Virus record (IMG/VR): IMGVR_UViG_3300042549_007962
Span: 1 to 46,501 of that record
Direction: 5' to 3' (one strand)
Origin: a virus
DNA: 46,501 nucleotides
In this document: one piece after another, positions 38,401 through 45,030 of the stretch
Layout: every line of letters starts with the position of its first letter
Position numbering within the stretch: position 1 is the stretch's first letter
Position numbers and translations under genes: made by a program
Notes under the pieces: model-generated
The model's input: only the letters and a program-made list of their open reading frames with translations
The model's database searches: none
What the model was told of the DNA's origin: nothing

Positions 38401-39294
38401 GCTGACTTCTCACTTGACGATTACCTTAACAACTCAGATGCGCTTAAGGCAGTTGGCTTTGAGTCTCTTGCACTATCTGAAGGACAGAACAACATATTTA
38501 GAGTTACTCATAAGGCTAGCGGTCAAGTTTTCTTTGTTAAAGAAGAACATCTTTCTCGTGACTGGGACGGAGAAAGAGGGCTAACACGCGAGGTAGAAGC
38601 TAGCACGCTAATGAACGCTCTTGGAATGCATGGAATTTCAGACGTTCGCGCTTCTCGTGCGAATGAAGACATTTTCATTATGTCTCAATCTGGGGCTACC
38701 TTGCCACTTACCTCCGAACCTGTCAATGCTGAAGAGATGTTCTATAACGGCATCACCGAGCCAGTAAACGGCATTAACATGCGAGCTGTTAATGGCACAT
38801 TTGTAGATGCTCTAAGTAACCCAGAAGACATTCTTAGCATGTCAATTATAGATATGCTTGGAGACTCTGCAGACCGTCATGACGCTAACTGGATGGTAGC
38901 ATTTGACAGCACCACTAACCGATTAAGAATGTTCCCAATTGATCACGGTCTTAATCAAATTGAGACTGACTCTGACGTAATAACTCCGTTCTTAGCGCAG
39001 AACTGGCCATCAGCAGGAGGTGTCTATCAAGTAGCGATTCCTAGACTTATTGATCTTGCAGGAGAAGCACGTACTAAGGAAATGTTCTTAAATCAGGTTG
39101 ATAAGCTTATCACTAATCTTGATAATCCTTTGTTTCAACCTAAGGGTCAAGAGCTTGCTGCTCTCATCGAGAAGTGGGGCAGCTACGATGCGTTTAAGGA
39201 TGCGATGAAAGAACGTCTTACACGAATTGTAACACCAGGCACAGATGAGAATGACGCGCTTGGAAAATCAATGAAAAGAAACTACTGGAGGTAA
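29500..39294 (+). CDS. Giant multidomain (polyvalent-type) virion-region protein with acetyltransferase-like and kinase-like domains
   Basis: This protein has 3264 residues. Modules seen in order: a helical N-terminus with DLLPKGHP near 108 and RDRFGRWVEMG near 208; a small Hint/SH3-like strand module near 555-605 (LRPGDKVKHKGEWKTIKSID); and long acidic regions. Between about 1290 and 1880 are acidic helical modules split by GPGEPP/PPSGG linkers, two of them diverged copies (DFTSMVIDGAE and GFTDYVIDLAE). A KOW-like module lies near 2445-2490. A GNAT-like segment lies near 2700-2757 (YQKKGFASAYNRYMENWYIA). The end, about 2970-3210, is kinase-like: VFFVKEEH (Lys), TREVEAS (Glu), DRHDANWMV (catalytic loop) and FPIDHG (DFG-like). 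It may be injected with DNA to modify host proteins. Confidence 0.78.
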   Translation: MDSPINRMIDRNFNRKVAQSTKAKAKRTKALNDQVLSLVHAANETALPERHVTPRAALIVMARAMKELASLPEESRNHGVLREVTKFISLNQKTLLASVSTKHADLLPKGHPLSPLNASLTDEDLRKKYSAWIAADPAIADDARPLVAMAHSLPPESIEREHAFLRLRTLQASAVPAYFKIDDVTALVAAFSAGNSSAARRARVALQWRDRFGRWVEMGRGINFRFRLPDGSIQVARGNYVGAGSNSIVERTATGTSLTSEFGLIEVSGVPGLAPGLYPVGSSNAAVYQARIPGMKAPEEPSFKDQFDQDIPSVSDLSASRKDLPIGWKKQGPYYVSDDNYAVIPGPTGRPQAVTRLSADGRPSGTVGNARDWSEVNALIEKDQPEFDKEIARLEEEDGQLPLARIPGATAEDVIDGSELLKMQEQRAQENKAFDESRGAPRPLGNKDLNGNVVPEGWTRNADDDTRYTREMPLRDGGTYPLLARADDDGTYIFGHSSSWMADEGSGGTRRFASWDEIEKEGIPGFVDYLNDTFTKDNPITLAESAPAGKPVGTPASELRPGDKVKHKGEWKTIKSIDKLNLGSRLNFEDGTSDDIGIKSVQAIRKPDATGGALVDNRDGTFRYKGVTFKKVFGKWVSARALDPAIGKNDTIEDAMAKIDALDAAKAEKPSAPSAPAAERPRFGEGYGEDTRTGRKSPLTPGKTAGDLTKIDKSTLDALSKRMREDSTGEYNMEGVTFAPDNNGNIVMYPDAWEPGDKIIGRIEDDGGIDWESDAQYDKYAEKVTEALRGIGTPDENADNLKTADSILDFLDKHMDDKGTTEADAMGISNVQDLVKKAKKYLEEGNTKEAISSFRDAYDVIVGNDSPGDGVFRNGTNSAEAEELLDNLISSLRGESDYSVSFEALRDEETLIEAGLDPDGEYEDSEILDAWLKAKGLDGRVKVKSLTEGYGGPESVLEIPEEAKADFVKGYGNFEPGVTFDDLVEDGMISKAPGQGASGARFAEGNSGNVIITNSIKKDPNGAFSEVFMGDYMEPFNTDDPWLDEVVKAANKLGIHVDFAPSQSGAYLSDEGVFRFTLSGPELTPEQAKEFMGDDPDDAGVFGAAFSGINDQEGFEDTSWQNLYNALTGGPTTWDKVQLDLGDYENSPEFIKQANEITKDWPTMSYATYINDKDPEFVKHKYMPLPEGSKLIATGLNGEDGSQLLVKLPDGNYILANDVLDISDEDMKNNVGIPAFEQIFPASAEEPGGGYGENNLSWEDMTLERLTSGDPYSGFDRLDEYGYFKRFGIPKNTGSSGPGEGSADIDKPFVFDEEGYDPTTFTFSKRERLVASTAYSWDVSVALPGGETNDYIYGIRVDDDGTVEYITSDGMYGDASSIRGEIFPEEVVEYMENYIKSKFPDDNLPPSDGGSGPGEPPSGPTTPSGDYGSDFTSMVIDGAESQYFMDRELEEMLDEEDVLKTGLTFADLMWDSANDRFDLQDQFDGNRPIDLNKSEFIEAAVAAFNKDVNSNLESAFEERLDSDPEYDTNSFDSDKFKATAERQYRDRLESLFEYDDEEGSGEPPTPPSGPGSNPDFTNRFKEVKELAESGSPTPQEFFNALFKDAKYRLPTSKELKDYGMPEDSKVFYVDEQDTFVQHSDGTWHNYDLDAPGESAGDKGTYDFFIDNFVGATDDLSMVFYRGAFIDRDLQLAVEKQRDGEGPGEPPTPPSGGGDNTPGGGFTDYVIDLAEDDADLDKDLEEKFDGDAEEAGIELMDQIYEDASRRYELSQDIADNKPAGMSDDEFVRDAVAKMREQLKAIVDSAIEGYQRRYPELRDVEDGEVVIQRSGVVDFDKKAFIDAGAKRFEELLREELDNMGDDDEGPDEPPSPGGGTPPKVPSPSTPGSPALFGDFDKPAGAFQLRTTEYEPEGRIDEESADFTDDPRRLATKFTLDELVTALTEALIGRPSDDAMQDILDANVGDDDDLPDLDDLESVANSPARRAGEVSGTGTGALEFSAGEEYVQAEALYNAVYEAGGDPNRVIANAYDAANGNRNNARKLLDAQGGVSSPEDAQLIEDMTDEIRQIKDATPDDDISVAQKRSKPEKKTTGSLIENAPVDYDNPDFFDMDTYAYIPSVPDIDESGYTDNPEIISTDYETADLIEQMIEAITDGSGVVLLDFGGDAGAAEVPVEAVRDALQLLNVNTNEILFNLRDESNDMEDNEKPEAPTLAREDIRWDAEKNLYTDVNGKVLDGDTVDAAGLDSSLVDAPAPDIKVLPSTTEQDQAQAPATPEAPQGSVEFAPFSDALANLDEEDPSTSPETVLMLDDAANAIVDMFSNGMPSDASFVAYNANNGIILFKTGATDLEQERTISMHPNGAALGLESNTDWFLSPQGETYGWRKVPDDAVQAIRQENARRYPGFSVAEKIAATEPAPAPAFMYPGPREAGYSVNNTTLASDGSVVGAGSIVIANRDSKRGTVVSIQNDPEYARIRFDDGKIAVRSANQIKAVSNPDGSLALAPSGSLAPSPAVPSTDVEARLEAPILKAPNIARSGASWGINDTSEIPEAIQPLVQQGVQQSDFSAWGSRDAEIAKAATTRASLISLVDAAGQIIVARENGDMQGSVDATKQTRALIEDIYGARSGVSFGVDGYRISPETASSYTRNTIEEIQSGNAEFRFAINFEVQNKNGGRVGEGTRTVYVTVKTGEAGNKTYQTSVKNEILKIRDEYQKKGFASAYNRYMENWYIANGIDKVKVYAAGGGSWDGAFVWALNGFDWDASSGYGDPQEMVGALRRRARSDEEKAIAAKLASKVDAADGDFSKMPTPLEVALVGWYPGAESWLGKEVLIQRSWHGVKHLKPDAREQKQAANYNQIKNAERRIRSGQNKANMSGYALTQIMDNDFQDKNPGLSPHIEAVRDALRNNRPLGFLSPAAKAALNTYVSDQLRDKSSLVPMDDLFRLRNALDAEYRADYDFADPFGGVGDALADFSLDDYLNNSDALKAVGFESLALSEGQNNIFRVTHKASGQVFFVKEEHLSRDWDGERGLTREVEASTLMNALGMHGISDVRASRANEDIFIMSQSGATLPLTSEPVNAEEMFYNGITEPVNGINMRAVNGTFVDALSNPEDILSMSIIDMLGDSADRHDANWMVAFDSTTNRLRMFPIDHGLNQIETDSDVITPFLAQNWPSAGGVYQVAIPRLIDLAGEARTKEMFLNQVDKLITNLDNPLFQPKGQELAALIEKWGSYDAFKDAMKERLTRIVTPGTDENDALGKSMKRNYWR
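33381..35150 (+). repeat. Pro-Gly linker repeats and diverged acidic modules in the giant gene
   Basis: Variants of GCTCCGGCCCAGGCGA occur at 33383 and 33728, and of GGCGAGCCACCAACTCC at 34170 and 34609, encoding SGPGE and GEPPTPP linkers. A last one (DEPPSPGG) is near 35091. They separate acidic modules, two of which align by eye (about 33778-34180 and 34660-35090), indicating internal duplication. Confidence 0.7.
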
Positions 39295-39300
39295 GACGAA

Positions 39301-40293
39301 ATGATAAAAGTAATCCGCGCGTACGAAATTGGCTCAGACGTCCATGTTTTTTCTATTGTTGCGTCTGATAAAGGGTTTAAGTACGTATTTGACAATGACC
39401 GCAAAATTTTTAACGCTAAGAAGCGTGAAAAAATGCTTATGGAGAAGACTAAGAACGCTAAGTCTGAGTACGGCGTTGACGAGTATCTGTCATCTGCCAC
39501 TGTTGGCTTAACCATGTCTTACCGTTTTGGACCAGTAAGAGAAGAATCGTCAGAAAAGATTGCGCTTAAAGAAGAGCAGCTCTCTGTTATGAAGTCTCTT
39601 AATGAGCTAGACAAGAGTCCAATAAATCAGGATCTCGTTAACAAGCAGGAAGATCTTAATCAAGTTCTTAATGACTACCCAGACCTTTATGACCAACTTG
39701 AAGGCACAGAAGAAAACCCTAACATGAAGATCACTGCTGACGGTATGTTTGAGTTAGTGATGGCAGCTCTGGGCGGTATTGACCCAGAGGGACCTAACGC
39801 GTGGATCCTCGATATGCACGATGGCAAAGAAATGCCAGAGGGATTTGTAAGAGAGATTGTTTTTGGTTCTCCTGAGCCAATGACTGCTGCGGCTGATGCC
39901 TCATGCCCACCAGCTACTCAAGACATTTTACTTAATATTAAAAACCGCCAGAACGCGATTGACAACGTTGGCTACGGCCCGTTAAATCCAGCAGAGCCTA
40001 ACGATGAGTTCTGGCAAGGCAAGTCAGACCGTTGGAAGGTCACTAAGGACGATGCTAAGAAGAGCTTGTGTGGTAACTGCGCGGCGTTTATTCAAACCTC
40101 TAAGATGCAAGGCTGCATTGCTCAAGGGCTGCAGCAAGGTGATGAAAATGCTGCAGATTCCTATGACGTGGTTGCCGCGGGCGATTTAGGATATTGCGAG
40201 GCGTTAGACTTTAAGTGTGCAGCTTCGCGTACATGTGACGCGTGGATTGCAGGCGGACCAGTCACTGACAAGACAGGAAAAGACTCAGTATGA
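39301..40293 (+). CDS. Hypothetical virion-region protein with C-terminal Cys cluster
   Basis: This protein has 330 residues. The first 60 residues form a mixed alpha/beta unit, then a helical stretch (EEQLSVMKSLNELDKSPINQ). From about 200 a compact domain begins (CPPATQDILLNIKNRQNAI, YGPLNPAEPNDEFW). It ends with seven cysteines in CGNC, QGCIAQG, GYCEALDFKC and RTCDAW, a likely metal or Fe-S site resembling HiPIP-like folds in layout. Start ATG 39301 follows GGAGGTAAGACGAA. ATGA overlap with the protease fusion gene. It is a probable head or injected protein. Confidence 0.65.
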   Translation: MIKVIRAYEIGSDVHVFSIVASDKGFKYVFDNDRKIFNAKKREKMLMEKTKNAKSEYGVDEYLSSATVGLTMSYRFGPVREESSEKIALKEEQLSVMKSLNELDKSPINQDLVNKQEDLNQVLNDYPDLYDQLEGTEENPNMKITADGMFELVMAALGGIDPEGPNAWILDMHDGKEMPEGFVREIVFGSPEPMTAAADASCPPATQDILLNIKNRQNAIDNVGYGPLNPAEPNDEFWQGKSDRWKVTKDDAKKSLCGNCAAFIQTSKMQGCIAQGLQQGDENAADSYDVVAAGDLGYCEALDFKCAASRTCDAWIAGGPVTDKTGKDSV

Positions 40294-43200
40294 AACATGT
40301 AGGACAGAGTGGCTCACGCGCTTTATTCAGTGATGATGTAAACGCAGTCATCATTGACCTAGATGAAAACCTTGTAGTCGAGACTGGAACTTTTTCTTCA
40401 CTGACAGCTTCTGCAAAATGGAAGCCAGCGTCTCGTCGTAATGTATCTTCTGCGTTAGAACTAGCCCAGGCAACACTAACGTCTTTAGATGTAAGTATCG
40501 TTGCAGCAGGCAGTAGACTCTACACTATACCTAAAGCAGCGCAGGCTGAGGCAAAAAGAGGCCTTGAATGGCGTAAAGAACACAATCGTGGTGGAACTCC
40601 CGTAGGAGTCAACAGTGCACGCACCCTTGCGAAAGGCGGACAGATTGGTATCGAGAAAGTTCGTCATATTGCGAAATATTTTCCTCGTCATGAGATTGAT
40701 AAGAAGGCGAAAGGCTATGAGCGAGGCGAGGACGGTTTCCCGTCTCGCGGGCGTATCGCGTGGGCTCTCTGGGGTGGCGACTCCGCGTGGCGTTGGGCGC
40801 GAGCAATCGTCGAGCGCGAGAACAAAAAAGCTTTAAGAGCTGACGGCTACGCTGATATGGGCTACGTAGCAGATCCTTTTGACTTCGTAGCTGAAAGTAA
40901 TTACGATGCAGATCTTGACGCATTTTCCTCTAAAAATGGAGCAGTTGAATTTCTTGCCCGTTTGCGTATGGATGGATCAGGTATTGACCGCCTATACAAA
41001 ATTGATGAAGATTTACTTATTTCAGTGTGGGACTCTGGGCACTGGCACATGCTGGACGGAGTCAACCCTGACCTAGCAAGTTACGACTTAGCACTAGACG
41101 ACGAGGATGATTCAACAGAGAAGGCTCATATTGAAATTGACCCTGAGTCTGCGTTGTTCCTTTCAGCTTCATTCCAAGAAGACGCGTATCGCTCAGTATC
41201 TTTATTTGACATTGACTACGACGAAGCTTCAATGATTCTTGCAGCTGCAGGTGAGCTTGACTTAAAATTTATAGATTCACTAGTTGCAGTTGGCACAGCT
41301 CCTACCACAGACGGCGATGGCCAATACACACCTGAAGAACGCTCTCAGAACGTTGCAAAGCAAGTCCGTGATAAGACAGGCAAGTTTTCTAAGCAAGGCT
41401 CTCGTGTAATGATTGGCGGAGACTCTTCAAAGGGTGTTGGTAATATCGTTGCGATTAACCCAGCTAAGCAGACAGTTAGCGTTAAGCTAGAGGGAAGCGG
41501 AAACACTGTAGAAGTTCCAGCTACTACAACTGAGCCTGCGCCAAACAAGCCTTCGTACTCTGCAGGCAAAGGGCAAACCCCTGAGCAGCAGCCACTTGAC
41601 ACTTCAGGAATTCTTGCTGAGCCACGCACGCCTATCGACCGTCCATACGCCCAGCTGCCTGGAACTCTTCCTCGCATGAACGCGAGCGACATTGCCAAGG
41701 TGCAGAACGACTTTCCAGGATTTGTTAAAGACCAGCGTGATGCTTTTAAAGCAGGCAAGCCTGTTATTAAGCCTGGCAGCAAGCTTATCACTGGACCAGA
41801 CCAAACACAAAAGTACGAGAAGCCAGATTTCATTAAAGAGCTTGAAGAGCTTACTGGCGCAAAGATGATTACTGACCCGTACAAGCACCCCTTACTAAAA
41901 GACTTTCTTAACAAGAAGGTTAAGGGATCTGACGGTAAGTATTACTACCCAAACAAAATTCACTATCAGCCTGCAGTCCCTAAGGTAGCTTCTGCTGCTA
42001 AGGCTGGCGAGTCTAAAGAGATGACTCCTGAGACTTCAGACGTTCAACCAGTATTTTTTGCTGTTGTTTCAGAAGATGACCCAGGCGCAGTTCTTGAGCT
42101 TGTCTCATTAGTGCCTGCAAGCTCAACCAGCACAGACCCTATGACGTACACACGCAAAGATAAGAAGTGGGTACGCAACGAGGCAATTCTTGTTGACATG
42201 AACTCACCTACACCTCCACCTGTTGTGCCTCTTGACGCAGGTGCGTTGAAGTCTGTTGTTCAGCAGGTAGATGGCGCTGTGCCAGTCGCAGCTAGCATTA
42301 CTCCAGACAAAGAATTCATTACAGTTCTATGGGGTGCAGGCGGAAACGTCATGCTTCTTACTGCAGCAGGCGGACCTGACCGTAATCGCGGTAACGCTGA
42401 GAACCTTCGTCGCTACTGGACAGTAGGCAAGGGCGGTCTTGTAAAGATCCGTTGGAATACTCCAGGAGACTGGACACGTTGCTACCGTAACCTAAAGAAG
42501 TACATGGGACCACGCGCTAAGGGTTACTGCTCACTACGCCACAAGGAAATGACTGGCATGTGGCCTGGCGATAAGAATAACCCTGGCATGAAGAAAGGAG
42601 TATTCGCTATGGACGAAATCCTTTCAAGCGAACAAGTAATCAACGCTGCAGCTCTCTCGGCACGAGCTAAAGACGCGCATAACCGCGTGCTTAAGGCTGG
42701 CGGAGAAATCGCGTACGAGGATGGCGGTAAGTTCAGCATTCCTCTTGTTATCCCAGAAGACTTAGAGTCTGGCGACGGTCGTAAATTCAAGAAGGGCGCG
42801 ATTGAAATTCGTGAACTTCCACTCCCGCTTATGTGGCAGATCAAATCTGCTGAAGGTCACAACGGCTCAGTTGTTGTTGGACGTATTGACGTTATGGAAC
42901 GTGTTGAAAATGGTATTGGAAATGCTACAGGAGTGTTTGACCAAGGTGAATATGGTCAAGAGGCTGAGCGTCTAGTGCGCAATGGATTTATCCGTGGAGT
43001 ATCCGCGGATTTAGACCAGTTCGAGGCAAATGAAGAAAGAGCTGATCTATCGGAAGAAGAAGACAGTGGTAAGATTGGAACAGACAAGCTCGTGATTACT
43101 CACGCACGAGTCATGGCTGTCACTCTCGTGCCAAAACCGGCATTTCAAGAGTGCCAAATCTACCTCGTTGAAGACGAGAAACAGGAGGATATAGTGATTC

Positions 43201-44894
43201 CCGACGGAGTTTACGTCGACGAAATGGATCCAGTAGAAGCTTCCGCGCTTGTTGCGTGTGGAGTAGTTGCTGGCGCTATTCCAGTCGCCCCGCCGCGTGA
43301 ATGGTTCAATAATCCAAAACTTCAGAAGGCAACGCCTCTTACTGTAGATGATGAAGGCCGTGTATTCGGTCACATTGCAGCATGGCATGTTGACCATATT
43401 GGAATGAGCTTTGGAACTAAGCCACCGCGTAGCCGTAGTAAGTACGCATATTTCCACACAGGAGTTGTTCGTGCCGAGGATGGAACTGATGTTCCTGTTG
43501 GTCAGCTAACACTTGCTGGTGGCCATGCTTCGTTAGAAGCATCAGCCGCAGAAGCTGTACGTCATTACGACGACACAGCATCAGCCATCGCAGACGTTCA
43601 TGCAGGAGAAGATGCCTATGGCATCTGGGTTGCTGGAGCACTACGCCCAGGCACAACCCCCGAGCAAGTTCGCGCCCTTCGCGCGTCAGCACCATCTGGT
43701 GACTGGCGCCCAATTAAGGGTCAGCTTGAACTTGTTGCGGTTTGCCAGGTAAACGTGCCAGGGTTCCCTATTGCCCGAGCACGCGTTGCTTCAGGAGCCG
43801 TTATGGCGCTTGTTGCCGCTGGTGCAAATGTACTTGCACGCATGAAATCAGATCCTGTCGCAGAACTGTCTGCTCGTGTACACAAACTTGAGCAGTTAGA
43901 AAATGCAGAGCTTTCAGCCAAGGCTGATGACGCTCGTGCAAAATTCGCGCCATTTCGTGAGGCAAAGGCCGCTGAACTTTCAGCTCAGGCTGACGCCCTA
44001 TACGAGCGCATTCACGGCGAACCACGCTACGACGACTCATTTGGATACATCTCCCGCGAGAAGCGTCAGATGCTAGCCAAGGAAGGCAAGGCACTCCCGG
44101 ACGGTTCATACCCAATCACAAACGTAGATTCTCTTAAGGACTCTATCCAGGCGTATGGCCGTTCTAAGCCAGGCAAGCGAGCTGCAGTTCGTCGCCACAT
44201 CATGAAGCGCGCACGCGCTCTTGATAAATCAGACCTAATCCCAGAAAAATGGAAAAAGGCATCTGCGTCACTTATTGAAGAAGATCTTAACGATCTTCGT
44301 TCACGTTTAGCCTCATTTGCACCTATCATGCCTGAGGATACCAATGAAGTGGGAAAAGCACCAGCGGTTGAGGTCAAAGCGCAGGGTAAGTATAACCCTG
44401 ACACTCAACCGCGAGATGCAAAAGGCAAATTTCGCCAAGTTTTAGCGCGTATCAAGCAAAATCTTGGTGACGCTGGAAGCGAAGAAGCTATCAAGAAAAT
44501 AGAGGAGGCAGAGAACCTTGACGATGCAGGAAACTATATGGAAGCTGCTCGCTCAGCCGGAGATCTTATCTCGATTATTGATAGACTCGATGAGGGCGCT
44601 CTTAACAAAGAGTCGCTAGAAAATGTTCGCTCCTCGGCAGGAGAACTTGGACGGGTTATTGCTAACCTTCCACTGCCTTTCGGTAGCGATACGGAGAAGG
44701 TTCGCTACAGCGATCTGCCTCCGGCACTTAAAGAGCTCATGAAAGACATGATTTCTCGAGTGGAAGACAAGATCGGACAGAAGGATGCTGACGAGGCGAC
44801 ACAAGATCTCAAGTCGTTTATGTCAGGTGGAGACTATTACTCACAGTCTGAGATTTCATCTCAGATGAGTAAACTTCTCCGACTCCTAACTTAA
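40290..44894 (+). CDS. Multidomain capsid maturation protease fusion
   Basis: This protein has 1534 residues. Residues about 77-165 contain a basic helical module (KAAQAEAKRGLEWRKEHNRG, RIAWALWGGDSAWRWA). A KOW-like module preceded by RDKTGKF lies near 358-410. About 690-770 contains RYWTVGKGGLVKIRWNTPGD and KGYCSLRHKEMTG. About 774-967 is the prohead-protease-like core (GAIEIRELPLPLMWQ, VVVGRIDVMERV, NGFIRGVSADLD, THARVMAVTLVPKPAF). About 985-1180 is a further actinophage module (GRVFGHIAAWHVDHIG). About 1250-1325 is a DUF6582-like segment (KEGKALPDGSYPI). Two strong internal start signals (42609, 43194) sit at module borders. The protease would trim scaffold and capsid during head assembly. 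Confidence 0.8.
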   Translation: MKHVGQSGSRALFSDDVNAVIIDLDENLVVETGTFSSLTASAKWKPASRRNVSSALELAQATLTSLDVSIVAAGSRLYTIPKAAQAEAKRGLEWRKEHNRGGTPVGVNSARTLAKGGQIGIEKVRHIAKYFPRHEIDKKAKGYERGEDGFPSRGRIAWALWGGDSAWRWARAIVERENKKALRADGYADMGYVADPFDFVAESNYDADLDAFSSKNGAVEFLARLRMDGSGIDRLYKIDEDLLISVWDSGHWHMLDGVNPDLASYDLALDDEDDSTEKAHIEIDPESALFLSASFQEDAYRSVSLFDIDYDEASMILAAAGELDLKFIDSLVAVGTAPTTDGDGQYTPEERSQNVAKQVRDKTGKFSKQGSRVMIGGDSSKGVGNIVAINPAKQTVSVKLEGSGNTVEVPATTTEPAPNKPSYSAGKGQTPEQQPLDTSGILAEPRTPIDRPYAQLPGTLPRMNASDIAKVQNDFPGFVKDQRDAFKAGKPVIKPGSKLITGPDQTQKYEKPDFIKELEELTGAKMITDPYKHPLLKDFLNKKVKGSDGKYYYPNKIHYQPAVPKVASAAKAGESKEMTPETSDVQPVFFAVVSEDDPGAVLELVSLVPASSTSTDPMTYTRKDKKWVRNEAILVDMNSPTPPPVVPLDAGALKSVVQQVDGAVPVAASITPDKEFITVLWGAGGNVMLLTAAGGPDRNRGNAENLRRYWTVGKGGLVKIRWNTPGDWTRCYRNLKKYMGPRAKGYCSLRHKEMTGMWPGDKNNPGMKKGVFAMDEILSSEQVINAAALSARAKDAHNRVLKAGGEIAYEDGGKFSIPLVIPEDLESGDGRKFKKGAIEIRELPLPLMWQIKSAEGHNGSVVVGRIDVMERVENGIGNATGVFDQGEYGQEAERLVRNGFIRGVSADLDQFEANEERADLSEEEDSGKIGTDKLVITHARVMAVTLVPKPAFQECQIYLVEDEKQEDIVIPDGVYVDEMDPVEASALVACGVVAGAIPVAPPREWFNNPKLQKATPLTVDDEGRVFGHIAAWHVDHIGMSFGTKPPRSRSKYAYFHTGVVRAEDGTDVPVGQLTLAGGHASLEASAAEAVRHYDDTASAIADVHAGEDAYGIWVAGALRPGTTPEQVRALRASAPSGDWRPIKGQLELVAVCQVNVPGFPIARARVASGAVMALVAAGANVLARMKSDPVAELSARVHKLEQLENAELSAKADDARAKFAPFREAKAAELSAQADALYERIHGEPRYDDSFGYISREKRQMLAKEGKALPDGSYPITNVDSLKDSIQAYGRSKPGKRAAVRRHIMKRARALDKSDLIPEKWKKASASLIEEDLNDLRSRLASFAPIMPEDTNEVGKAPAVEVKAQGKYNPDTQPRDAKGKFRQVLARIKQNLGDAGSEEAIKKIEEAENLDDAGNYMEAARSAGDLISIIDRLDEGALNKESLENVRSSAGELGRVIANLPLPFGSDTEKVRYSDLPPALKELMKDMISRVEDKIGQKDADEATQDLKSFMSGGDYYSQSEISSQMSKLLRLLT
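42594..42611 (+). promoter_or_regulatory. Internal ribosome binding site and ATG in the protease fusion
   Basis: AAAGGAG (42594-42600) lies 8 bases before an in-frame ATG at 42609, exactly before the protease-like core. A free protease of about 761 residues could be made. Confidence 0.55.
43182..43196 (+). promoter_or_regulatory. Second internal ribosome binding site with GTG
   Basis: CAGGAGG is followed by an in-frame GTG at 43194, between the protease core and the next module. Confidence 0.45.
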
Positions 44895-45030
44895 GAACTA
44901 ATATATTATTCAATTCGGGTGGAGTGCCTCCACGCATACAATGTGCGTCAAGAGTCCCTCGGCCTTGGACTGATAAGCGAGATGAACTAACTAATCTTGT
45001 TCATCATGACTGGCCCGGAGGAGGGACAGA
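44895..45030 (+). promoter_or_regulatory. Structured leader of the major capsid gene
   Basis: No gene is seen. Four short stems follow one another: GTGGAG/CTCCAC (44919-44933), CGCA/TGCG (44933-44947), AGTCC/GGACT (44953-44971) and GATGAAC/GTTCATC (44981-45005). Then comes GGAGGAGGG and the GTG start. An AT-rich TATTAT at 44904-44909 could be a -10. The structures may control the amount of capsid protein. Confidence 0.5.
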
